Assembly: GCF_014873145.1 (NCBI RefSeq)
Contig: NZ_JADBEK010000001.1
Span: 1,550,001-1,614,000 of the forward strand
Origin: Nonomuraea angiospora
GTDB lineage: Bacteria > Actinomycetota > Actinomycetes > Streptosporangiales > Streptosporangiaceae
Reading direction: 5' to 3'
Length of the DNA: 64,000 nucleotides
In this document: positions 8,411-15,399 of the stretch, one piece after another
How the letters are laid out: the number at the start of each line of letters is the position of its first letter
Numbering within the stretch: the first letter of the stretch is position 1
The notes under the pieces: generated by a model
What the model was told of the DNA's origin: nothing
Databases searched by the model: none
Seen by the model: only the letters and a program-made list of their open reading frames with translations
Translations under genes and position numbers: made by a program

Positions 8411-8617
8411 ATGGCTTCTGGCACCGTGAAGTGGTTCAACGCGGAAAAGGGCTTCGGCTTCATCGAGCAGGACGGCGGCGGCGCCGACGTCTTCGCGCAC
8501 TACTCCAACATCGTCGCCAACGGCGGCTACCGCGAGCTGCACGAGGGCCAGAAGGTAGCCTTCGATGTCACCCAGGGCCAGAAGGGCCCTCAGGCCGAGA
8601 ACATCGTTTCCGCCTGA
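8411..8617 (+). CDS. cspA: Cold-shock protein (CspA family)
   Basis: A 68-aa single cold-shock domain (five-stranded OB fold) that binds single-stranded RNA and DNA and acts as an RNA chaperone in the cytoplasm. RNP1-like KGFGFIEQ and RNP2-like DVFAHYSNI are both clear, and [18 protein letters not shown] matches the family start. The ATG at 8411 follows AAAGGAG at 7 nt. The leader of over 100 nt with hairpins is usual for cold-shock genes and may control translation by temperature. A DEAD-box RNA helicase lies downstream on the same strand, a common functional partner in cold adaptation. Confidence 0.95.
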   Translation: MASGTVKWFNAEKGFGFIEQDGGGADVFAHYSNIVANGGYRELHEGQKVAFDVTQGQKGPQAENIVSA

Positions 8618-8637
8618 CACTGACGCACCACGCAGCT

Positions 8638-8665
8638 GGGGCCCGCGCCATAGGGTGTGGGCCCC
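8638..8665 (+). terminator. Terminator-like hairpin after cspA
   Basis: GGGGCCC (8638-8644) pairs with GGGCCCC (8659-8665) around a 14-nt loop, 21 bp after the cspA stop. A short T-rich stretch (GTTTCTCTT) follows. It probably ends most cspA transcripts before the helicase gene. Confidence 0.6.
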
Positions 8666-8975
8666 GCCGCGTTTCTCTTGCGGTACCCAATGCGCCGTGA
8701 CGGCCTCACAGACCGCGAAGGACAGCATGTCTGTTCTTCCGCCGCACACCGGATGGTCCACACCAATGGCTCCGGTTCGGGCATGGGTCCGCTCCAGCCC
8801 TCTGACCCGCAGCGCAGCCGCCGTTCTTTTCGGCGAATGGCGACCATTTCGACACACGAGGCCAGGCTGTTTTCCGCCGGCTCGGCTCGTCTTTCTTCGG
8901 CTCGTGCCCGCCATTCTTGTGCCGCTCATCGCGCCGAGAATCACTTGACACGTGCCGCATCGAGGAAGGTTCTGC
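8666..8975. other. Leader region of the helicase gene, no gene recognised
   Basis: About 310 bp separate the cspA hairpin from the helicase start. No open frame here has recognisable motifs. Helicase genes of the cold-shock group often have long leaders, and this stretch likely holds its promoter and leader. No stable hairpin stands out. Confidence 0.4.
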
Positions 8976-10409
8976 ATGAACCATGCAACTCGCAAGCACG
9001 ACCGCGACTCCGCCACCCGCAGGGGCGGCTCTGCCAACCCCAGCAGGGGTGACCGATTCGGGTCACCGGCTCTGGGCCGTTCAGGCACCCCCAGGCGTTC
9101 CGGTGGTCACGGGCGGCGTCCCGCCGCGATCCAGGGGGAGTTCGCACTGCCGGTCACCGTCACCCCGGCCCTGCCCGCAGCCACGACATTCGCTGAACTG
9201 AACATGCCGCGCGCGCTGATGAAGACGCTCACCAGCCTGGGTATGAATGAACCATTCCCGATCCAGGCCGCCACGCTGCCGAACTCCCTGGCCGGCCGGG
9301 ATGTCCTTGGGCGTGGGCGCACCGGGTCAGGCAAGACACTCGCCTTCGGCCTGGCCTTGCTCGTCCGCACCTCCGGACAGCGTGCCGAATCGCGGCAGCC
9401 GCTGGCCCTGATCCTCGTTCCCACTCGGGAGCTGGCCCAACAGGTCACCGACGCGCTCGCCCCGTACGCCCGGTCACTGAAGCTGCGGCTGGCCACCGTC
9501 GTCGGCGGCGTGTCGATCGGCCGGCAGGCCAGTGCGCTGCGCGCTGGTGCCGAGGTCGTCGTTGCGACCCCGGGACGGCTCAGGGATCTCATCGAGCGCG
9601 GCGACTGCCGCCTGGATCAGGTCGGCATCACCGTGCTGGACGAGGCCGACCAGATGGCCGATATGGGCTTCATGCCGCAGATCACCCACCTGCTCGACCA
9701 GGTGCGCCCCGCGGGCCAGCGGATGCTGTTCTCCGCCACTCTGGACCGCAATGTCGACCTGCTGGTACGCCGCTACCTGACCGACCCGGTGGTCCATTCG
9801 GTTGACCCCTCGGCGGGCGCGGTCACCACGATGGAGCACCACGTGCTGCACATCCAGAGCGCCGACAAGCAGGCCACCACGTTGGAGATCGCCGCTCGCG
9901 ACGGCAGGGTGATCATGTTCCTGGACACCAAGCACGCCGTGGATCGGCTCACCGAAAACCTGCTGAACAGCGGCGTACGCGCCGCCGCGCTACACGGGGG
10001 CAAGTCCCAGCCCCAGCGCACCCGCACCCTCGCCCAGTTCAAGACCGGCCACGTCACGGTGCTGGTGGCGACCAACGTCGCGGCCCGCGGCATCCACGTC
10101 GACAACCTCGACCTCGTCGTCAACGTCGACCCGCCAAGCGACCACAAGGACTACCTGCACCGCGGCGGCCGCACCGCCCGCGCCGGCGAATCCGGCAGCG
10201 TCGTCACCCTCGTCCTGCCCAACCAGCGCCGTGACATGACCCGCCTGATGGCCGACGCCGGTATCGTCCCGCAGACCAGCCAGGTCCGTCCGGGCGAGGC
10301 CGAACTGAGACGTATCACGGGCGCCCAGGCCCCCTCAGGGATCCCCGTGACCATCACCGCACCGGTTGTCAATCGTCGGGCGGGACGGAACCGCCGACGA
10401 TTCGGGTAG
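8976..10409 (+). CDS. DEAD-box ATP-dependent RNA helicase
   Basis: A 477-aa cytoplasmic helicase that unwinds short RNA duplexes with ATP. The motifs occur in order: Q motif (FAELNMPRALMKTL, PFPIQ), motif I GRGRTGSGKT, Ia PTRELAQQV, Ib TPGR, II VLDEADQM, III SAT, IV/V (VATNVAARGIHV) and VI HRGGRTARAG. The N-terminal 70 residues are Arg/Gly/Ser-rich and disordered, usual for RNA-binding tails. ATG 8976 is preferred because GAGGAAGG lies 7 nt upstream; an in-frame ATG at 8952 lacks such a site. The position after cspA suggests a role in cold adaptation. The 3' end runs into a degenerate IS5-type remnant on the other strand, so its final basic residues (NRRAGRNRRRFG) may have been altered by that insertion. 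Confidence 0.93.
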   Translation: MNHATRKHDRDSATRRGGSANPSRGDRFGSPALGRSGTPRRSGGHGRRPAAIQGEFALPVTVTPALPAATTFAELNMPRALMKTLTSLGMNEPFPIQAATLPNSLAGRDVLGRGRTGSGKTLAFGLALLVRTSGQRAESRQPLALILVPTRELAQQVTDALAPYARSLKLRLATVVGGVSIGRQASALRAGAEVVVATPGRLRDLIERGDCRLDQVGITVLDEADQMADMGFMPQITHLLDQVRPAGQRMLFSATLDRNVDLLVRRYLTDPVVHSVDPSAGAVTTMEHHVLHIQSADKQATTLEIAARDGRVIMFLDTKHAVDRLTENLLNSGVRAAALHGGKSQPQRTRTLAQFKTGHVTVLVATNVAARGIHVDNLDLVVNVDPPSDHKDYLHRGGRTARAGESGSVVTLVLPNQRRDMTRLMADAGIVPQTSQVRPGEAELRRITGAQAPSGIPVTITAPVVNRRAGRNRRRFG

Positions 10410-10599
10410 CACAGGACGAGAACGGCCTGACGATCGCGGTGGCGCGGCGTGGGCAGCAGCGCAGCATGGTCAGGATCTTCCAGGTATTCAAGGTGGCGAC
10501 GGCGGTCACCGCCAGTGCGTCGATCAGGCCCGTGGTGCGTGCTGCCGTCAGGCCATGGGTGAGGTGAAGCCCGATACCAGCCGGCCTGCGGGCGATCAT
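10405..10599 (-). pseudogene. IS5-family transposase C-terminal remnant, frameshifted (copy 2)
   Basis: The minus strand gives LIDALAVTAVATLNTWKILT then MLRCCPRRATAIV. After loss of one base it continues in another frame as QAVLVLCYPN. It matches copy 1 at 7975-8205 in order and motif, and both are in the same orientation. Both copies have frameshifts and lack the catalytic DDE core, so neither can transpose. Together they bracket the cspA-helicase pair. Confidence 0.7.
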
Positions 10600-10898
10600 C
10601 GCGGTCCAGCCGAGGCGGCAGTGGGGAATCTGGGAGCTGCTCCTCGTTCAGAAGATCGCCATCACCGTCTTCGGGAGCGCAGGGCCCGCCTCCCCCTCGA
10701 GCCGCAAACCTGCTGTCCGCGATCCAGGAGAACCGCGATCTCGACAGCGGCGAGGGCCTGACCGACGGGCAGATCGCCGACGCTGATCTCGTGCGTCCGC
10801 CTTCATCCCTGGAGTACCGGTGCGGCCGCGGCGGACGAGCCGGCGGCTCTGGGCATTGGCCAGGCTCGCTGCCCGGCCTCCTCGGCGACCCGCTCGAC
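10600..10898. other. No gene recognised
   Basis: The stretch between the IS5-type remnant and the palindrome upstream of the aldo/keto reductase has only unsupported open frames. It could contain further decayed transposon sequence, but no motif supports that. Confidence 0.4.
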
Positions 10899-10966
10899 AT
10901 TTGACAAATTCATCTTCAACTGCTCTCCGAATTTACCCTGAGAGCACCTTGAATTAATTTGTCAAA
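10899..10966. promoter_or_regulatory. Nested inverted repeats upstream of aldo/keto reductase
   Basis: The outer arms ATTTGACAAATT (10899-10910) and AATTTGTCAAAT (10955-10966) are perfect inverses. The inner arms TGCTCTC (10921-10927) and GAGAGCA (10940-10946) form a stem around 12 nt. Each outer arm is itself an operator-like TTTGNCAAA dyad. The AT-rich element ends 51 bp before the reductase start and is likely a regulator site, though an insertion-element end is possible. Confidence 0.5.
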
Positions 10967-11016
10967 TCGATCCGACAAAGTCCTTGATGGTCAAAGTGAA
11001 GCGCTACCTTAAACGC

Positions 11017-12006
11017 ATGGAATTTCGTCGTCTCGGCCGCAGCGGCCTGTCCGTAAGCGCGATCTCCTATGGCCACTGGCTCGCGTACGATGCCCCGGAC
11101 CAGGAAGAACGCGCGCGAGCGTGCGTCACGGCGGCGCTCGACGCGGGCATCACGACATTCATCACCGCGGACGCGTACGCGAACACCGCGGCCGAGTCGG
11201 TGCTCGGCCGCGCCCTGAAAGGACAGCGGCGGGAAAGCCTGGAGATATCCACGAAGGTGTTCTGGCCCACCGGGCCGGGCGGACCCAATGACAAAGGGCT
11301 CGGCCGCAAGCACGTCATGGAGTCGGCACGCGCGTCGCTGCGGCGGCTGGGCACCGACTACCTCGACGTGTACCAGGCGCATCGTTTTGACCGGACGGTG
11401 CCGCTGGAGGAGACCATGGTGGCGTTCGCCGATCTGGTCAGGCAGGGCCATGTGCTCTATGTCGGCGTCTCCGAATGGACGGCCGAGCAGATCACGAGCT
11501 GCGCCGCGCTCGCCCGGGAGCTGCGCGTGCCGCTGGTCTCCAACGAGGCGCAGTACAGCGCGTTGTGGCGGGTGATCGAGGCCGAGGTCGTGCCGGCGTG
11601 CGAAAGGGAGGGGCTCGGTCAGCTCGCCTGGTCCCCTCTCGCGCAGGGCGTACTGACGGGCAAGTATCGCCCGGGGCAGCCGGCGCCCGCCGGGTCGCGC
11701 GGCGCCGACGTGAGCGGCGCGGGCAGTTTCATCCAGCCCTTCCTGCGCGAGGACGTGCTGGTACGGGTGCAGCGGCTGCGTCCCCTGGCCGATGAGGCCG
11801 GGCTGACCCTGGGTCAGCTCGCGCTGGCCTGGGTGTTGCGGCGCCCCACCGTGGCTTCGGCGATCATCGGGGCGTCGCGGCCCGAGCAGGTGCGGGAGAA
11901 CGTCGCAGCGGCCGGGGTCCGGCTCGACGCCGAGCTCATGGAGCGCATCGATCAGGCACTGGACGGGGTGGTCGAAACGAACCCGGCGCTGACGACGAGC
12001 CCGTGA
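11017..12006 (+). CDS. Aldo/keto reductase (K-channel beta-subunit/YghZ-like)
   Basis: A 329-aa TIM-barrel oxidoreductase, predicted NADPH-dependent and cytoplasmic. The start MEFRRLGRSGLSVSAISYGH is typical, and the C-terminal NADPH-binding part reads SAIIGASRPEQVRENV. Tetrad positions Tyr54 (ADAYAN), Lys80 (STKVFW) and His122 (YQAHRFD) are present. The Asp normally found in the F-D-T-A-D motif is Ile here (TTFITADAY), so the standard tetrad is incomplete. ATG 11017 begins the family homology and has no ribosome site; a TACCTT -10-like box 6 nt upstream suggests a leaderless transcript. An upstream in-frame ATG exists at 10987. The substrate is unknown. Confidence 0.85.
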   Translation: MEFRRLGRSGLSVSAISYGHWLAYDAPDQEERARACVTAALDAGITTFITADAYANTAAESVLGRALKGQRRESLEISTKVFWPTGPGGPNDKGLGRKHVMESARASLRRLGTDYLDVYQAHRFDRTVPLEETMVAFADLVRQGHVLYVGVSEWTAEQITSCAALARELRVPLVSNEAQYSALWRVIEAEVVPACEREGLGQLAWSPLAQGVLTGKYRPGQPAPAGSRGADVSGAGSFIQPFLREDVLVRVQRLRPLADEAGLTLGQLALAWVLRRPTVASAIIGASRPEQVRENVAAAGVRLDAELMERIDQALDGVVETNPALTTSP

Positions 12007-12019
12007 AGAGCCCGATCGG

Positions 12020-12634
12020 TCAGCCGCCGCGGCGATCGTCGACGACCACGGCCAGACCAGGCCAGGCGCCCGCGAAGCGCCGCAGGTCGTCGGCGAGCGG
12101 GGACAGGTGCGCGCCGGGCAGGAAGCGCACGGTCGTGCCCGTGGTGCCGTCGCCGGCGACGGGCTCCAGGCCGGTGACGGGCACGCCGTGCTCGTACCGC
12201 TGGGTCCAGGACCCGTTCAGGCGGCGGTTGGTGTGGACGAGCCACGCGCTGAGCGCGGCGACGACGGACATGCCGCGGCGCGGATGCCCGTCGGCGAGCA
12301 CCTCCGCGCCGGGGTGGTCGAAGAAGCGCAGGTCCTTGGACGCCATGACGGGCTTCTTCACCGGCCGCCCCCGCTCGTCGAAGCGGGTGTCGGTGCCTCG
12401 CCCCTCGTCGGCCACGGACACCGAGCCGTCGGCGTGGAGGGTGACGGCGCAGCGGCCGGCGCCGGTGCTCGCCGCCTCGTCGGCCGGGTAGGCGAGGACC
12501 TCGAGGATCAGGTGCCGGACGCCGCCGGGGGCGAACTCGGCCGGGTTCGCCCGGATGTGGGCAAGGTGGCCGAGGTCGACGTCGGCCGCCCAGTCATGGG
12601 TGGTGTTGCGCCAGGAGGCTCGGGGTGTGCTCAC
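12020..12634 (-). CDS. Solo GyrB-like GHKL ATPase domain protein
   Basis: A 204-aa protein that matches only the N-terminal ATPase domain of DNA gyrase B. RHLILEVLAYPADEAA aligns with the gyrase E-x3-N helix, VSVADEGRGTDTRF with the DDGRG loop, MSVVAALSAWL with the lid helix, and WTQRYEHGVPVTGL with the second strand set. The catalytic Glu is kept but the Mg-binding Asn is Tyr, and the Gly-rich lid GLHGVG is altered to HPRRGM. ATP turnover may therefore be lost. No transducer, Toprim or DNA-binding part follows. It converges with the aldo/keto reductase, 13 bp apart. The role is unknown; it could bind ATP or gyrase-targeting compounds, which is speculation. Confidence 0.7.
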   Translation of the reverse strand: MSTPRASWRNTTHDWAADVDLGHLAHIRANPAEFAPGGVRHLILEVLAYPADEAASTGAGRCAVTLHADGSVSVADEGRGTDTRFDERGRPVKKPVMASKDLRFFDHPGAEVLADGHPRRGMSVVAALSAWLVHTNRRLNGSWTQRYEHGVPVTGLEPVAGDGTTGTTVRFLPGAHLSPLADDLRRFAGAWPGLAVVVDDRRGG

Positions 12635-12678
12635 CGCAGCACCCTACTCACGGCGACCGGCGTGCCCGAGGACGCCGG

Positions 12679-13260
12679 TCAGCTTCGGTGGTCCGGGTAG
12701 GCGGAGGCGAGGAGACGGCTCAGGAATCGATCGAGGTCGTCGAGCCCGTAGGAGGCGAGCACGTCGGGCGGCTGGGTGAGCAGGTAGGTCAAGGCGCTGT
12801 TGACGGCCAGGGTCACCATGGCGGCGCTCTCACGGGTGGCCGGGAGGCCGGCGGCCCGCTGGGCGGCCAGGTGCAGGTCGAGGTCGGCCCGGGTGAGCCG
12901 GGCCAGGGTCTGCTGCACCTCGGGGTTCCTGGCGGCCTCGGCGTGCAGTTCGACGTAGGCCAGGACCCGGGACCGGTTGACCGTCATCGCCCGCTCGATC
13001 ATCAGGCGCAGCAACCCGAGCAACTGGTCGACGGTCTCGACCTCGGCCTGCCGCAGCTCGCTCCAGTAGCGCTCGACGCACCGCTCGGCGGCGGCCCGGA
13101 GAAGGCTGTCGCGGGTCGGGAAGTAGTTCTTCGCCGTGCCTTCCGGCAGCTCGGCGGCACGGTCCAGCGCGCGGTGGGTCAGGCCCCTGCCGCCCTCCCC
13201 CGCCAGCACCTCGATAGCCGCGTCGCGCAACCGGTCGCGGCGGTCCCTGTTCTCCACCAT
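12679..13260 (-). CDS. TetR/AcrR-family repressor
   Basis: A 193-aa regulator. The N-terminal HTH reads LRDAAIEVLAGEGGRGLTHR and EGTAKNYFPTRDSLLRAA, and an all-helical ligand domain follows. ATG 13260 is preferred because GGGAGG lies about 9 nt upstream; an ATG at 13269 directly abuts that site. It is divergent from the FAD monooxygenase gene. The only intergenic feature is a perfect palindrome, so it most likely represses that gene and itself and is released by a small hydrophobic ligand. Confidence 0.88.
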   Translation of the reverse strand: MVENRDRRDRLRDAAIEVLAGEGGRGLTHRALDRAAELPEGTAKNYFPTRDSLLRAAAERCVERYWSELRQAEVETVDQLLGLLRLMIERAMTVNRSRVLAYVELHAEAARNPEVQQTLARLTRADLDLHLAAQRAAGLPATRESAAMVTLAVNSALTYLLTQPPDVLASYGLDDLDRFLSRLLASAYPDHRS

Positions 13261-13285
13261 GGCCCCCATCCTCCCGCCTTTGTGT

Positions 13286-13321
13286 CATCACCACAGATGT
13301 GGTACCACATCTGTGGTGATG
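13286..13321. promoter_or_regulatory. Perfect 36-bp palindromic operator between tetR and FAD monooxygenase
   Basis: The palindrome is centred on GGTACC (13301-13306) with no mismatch. Each half holds a smaller dyad: CCACAGATGTGG on the left and CCACATCTGTGG on the right. It suits two TetR dimers. The right end overlaps the ATG of the monooxygenase, so a bound repressor would cover a leaderless start. Confidence 0.85.
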
Positions 13322-14368
13322 AAGATGAGAAGAGCTGTCGTGGTCGGCGCCGGAGTCGGCGGGCTGACGACCGCGATCGCGCTGCGCGCGATCGGCTGGG
13401 AGGTCTCGATCTTCGAGCGATGGCCCCGGGTCGTCGCCGAAGGCACGGCGCCGGGCCTGCGCCCGGACGCCCAGGCCGCCCTGGCCGGCCTGGGGCTGGG
13501 CGAACAACTGCGCGAGCGCACCGTCCCCTACCGGCACGCGCAGATCCGCACCCCCGACGGCAGGCGCCTGGCCGGCCTGCCGTTGGAGCGCATCGAACGG
13601 CGCGCAGGGGCGCCGGTCCGCATGCTGTCGCGGGTCTCGCTGATCGAGATGCTGGTGCGGCAGGTGGACCCGGCGACGATCAGCACGGGCGTGGAGATCA
13701 CCGATCCCGCCGCGCTACGCGCCGGCTATGACCTGGTGGTCGGCGCCGACGGGGTACGCAGCGCGGTGCGCCGGGCGTTCTTCGGCGCAGCGACCCGCCC
13801 CCGCTACGCGGGCATCGTCGCCTGGCGCGGCGTGATCCAGGGTTTCGAGCCGCAGGACTACGGCGAGACCTGGGGGCGCGGGCAGATGTTCGGGATGACG
13901 CCGCAGGCTCCGGGGGTGACCAACTGGTACGCGCCCGTACGCACCCCGGAAGGGGTTCGCGAGAGCCTCGACGACCTGCGCGCCCGCTTCGCCGGCTGGC
14001 ACGACCCCATCCCTCGCGTGCTGGCGGCGGCCGAGGAGGACGCCGTGCTGCGGCACGAGGTCTACGACCTGGCGCCACCGCTGGGGTCCTACGTCACGGG
14101 GAACGTGGCCCTGATAGGAGACGCGGCCCACGCGATGACGCCCGCGCTGGGGCAGGGCGCCTGCCAGGCCCTGCTCGACGCGGTCGAGCTCGCCGCCTGC
14201 CTGCGTACGCACCCCGGCGACGTGGCGCAGGCGCTGCTGTCCTATGACGCGCGGCGGCGCCCGGCCGCCCAGCGGATGGTCACCGCCTCCAGCTGGATGA
14301 CCCGCCTGGCCGGGGCCGGTCGCCTGGCGCGGCCGCGCGACACGCTGATGCGGATGCTGCCCATCTGA
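13319..14368 (+). CDS. FAD-dependent monooxygenase (class A hydroxylase-like)
   Basis: A 349-aa flavoprotein resembling salicylate/PHBH-type hydroxylases, which add one O2 oxygen to aromatic substrates using NAD(P)H. The dinucleotide-binding VVVGAGVGGLTTAIAL starts at residue 6. VVGADGVRSAVRR fits the DG motif, and LIGDAAHAMTPALGQGACQA is the second FAD-binding motif. The start may be ATG 13319 or 13325; no ribosome site is visible, so translation is probably leaderless. It is divergent from and likely controlled by the TetR gene at 12679. The substrate is not known. Confidence 0.88.
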   Translation: MKMRRAVVVGAGVGGLTTAIALRAIGWEVSIFERWPRVVAEGTAPGLRPDAQAALAGLGLGEQLRERTVPYRHAQIRTPDGRRLAGLPLERIERRAGAPVRMLSRVSLIEMLVRQVDPATISTGVEITDPAALRAGYDLVVGADGVRSAVRRAFFGAATRPRYAGIVAWRGVIQGFEPQDYGETWGRGQMFGMTPQAPGVTNWYAPVRTPEGVRESLDDLRARFAGWHDPIPRVLAAAEEDAVLRHEVYDLAPPLGSYVTGNVALIGDAAHAMTPALGQGACQALLDAVELAACLRTHPGDVAQALLSYDARRRPAAQRMVTASSWMTRLAGAGRLARPRDTLMRMLPI

Positions 14369-14391
14369 GCGTCCGGGGGAAGGCGCCCGGA

Positions 14392-15084
14392 CTACGACAG
14401 GACCTTGAGCAGCCGGTCGGCCAGGACGGCCGCCGAGGCGGGGTTCTGGCCGGTGAACAGGTTGCGGTCGACCACCGTGTAGGGCTTCCACGCCTCGCCC
14501 TTGGTGAAGTCGACGCCCAGGTCGATGAGCTCGTCCTCCAGCAGCCAGCGGGCCTTGGGGCCGAGGCCGACCGCGTTCTCCTCCTCGTTGGTGAACGCGG
14601 TGATCCGGTAGCCGGCGAACGGCGACACGCCGCGGATCCTGGTCGCCAGCATCGCCGCCGGGGCGTGGCAGACGACGGCCAGGGGCTTGCCGGAAGCCAG
14701 CGCCTCGGTCAGCAGCCGGCCGGCGTCCGCGTCGAGGCACAGGTCTTCCATGGGGCCGTGGCCGCCGGGAAAGTAGACCGCGTCGTAGTCCTCCGAACGG
14801 GCGTCGGCCAGCCGGATCGGCCGCCGCATCTCCTCGGCGGAGCGGATGATCGCCTCCAGGTCGAGGGCGATCTGGGCGCTCCCGGCCATGTCGGGGCGCA
14901 GGCTCATCATGTCGACGGTCGGGACCACTCCGCCGGGCGTGGCGACCACGATCTGGTGGCCGGCGTCGGTGAGCGCCTTGTACGGGGCCGCGAACTCCTC
15001 GGCCCAGTAACCCGTCGCGTGCCTGGTGCCGTCCTTGAGCGTCCAGTACGCCGTCCCGGTCATCACGAAAAGGAGCTTCGCCAT
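14392..15084 (-). CDS. DJ-1/PfpI superfamily type 1 glutamine amidotransferase-like protein
   Basis: A 230-aa protein of the DJ-1/PfpI fold, close to Hsp31-like members that act as glyoxalase/deglycase or chaperone. The nucleophile elbow is VVCHAPAAML with Cys in place, DAVYFPGGHGPMEDL supplies the upstream conserved loop, and the Glu of the WAEEF segment fits the expected acidic partner. ATG 15084 starts MAKLLFVMTG and is preceded by GGAGGCGG at a somewhat long spacing. It converges with the FAD monooxygenase (23 bp). A role in methylglyoxal or electrophile detoxification is inferred from the family. Confidence 0.82.
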   Translation of the reverse strand: MAKLLFVMTGTAYWTLKDGTRHATGYWAEEFAAPYKALTDAGHQIVVATPGGVVPTVDMMSLRPDMAGSAQIALDLEAIIRSAEEMRRPIRLADARSEDYDAVYFPGGHGPMEDLCLDADAGRLLTEALASGKPLAVVCHAPAAMLATRIRGVSPFAGYRITAFTNEEENAVGLGPKARWLLEDELIDLGVDFTKGEAWKPYTVVDRNLFTGQNPASAAVLADRLLKVLS

Positions 15085-15399
15085 CGGAACAACCGCCTCC
15101 CCGTCCCGCGCGGTTGGTCTTACAGGCAGCATTTTAGGTCCGGCGTGATCGAGGCCACTTCCCGGGCGCGCCTCGATTGTCCTGATTTTGCCAGGCGTTA
15201 CGAACAGCAAGGAAAAGGCAACGTCGAATTCTCTGGCGGGCGAGGCTGAGCCGCCATCCGTTCGAGGCGGGACTCCAGCAGCGAAGCGACGTCGAACGCG
15301 ACCTGCCGCGCTGGGTGACGCGGTTCCCGTACCGCCCCGGCTCCGACGGGGAGTAGACGCTCCGGGCCCAGGCACCATGGCGTCCCCGCCGGCGGGGCC
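15085..15399. other. Gene-poor gap, possible decayed coding remnant
   Basis: No intact gene is recognised. A short plus-strand frame ending at the TAG at 15353-15355 reads DVERDLPRWVTRFPYRPG and could be the tail of a lost gene, but no family is recognised and there is no start. The left part must hold the promoter of the DJ-1-like gene. Confidence 0.3.

Noticed and set aside
10984..11016. Upstream start of the aldo/keto reductase at 10987
   Set aside because: Family homology starts at MEFRRLG, and the upstream residues have no counterpart in the family; a -10-like box lies in this stretch.
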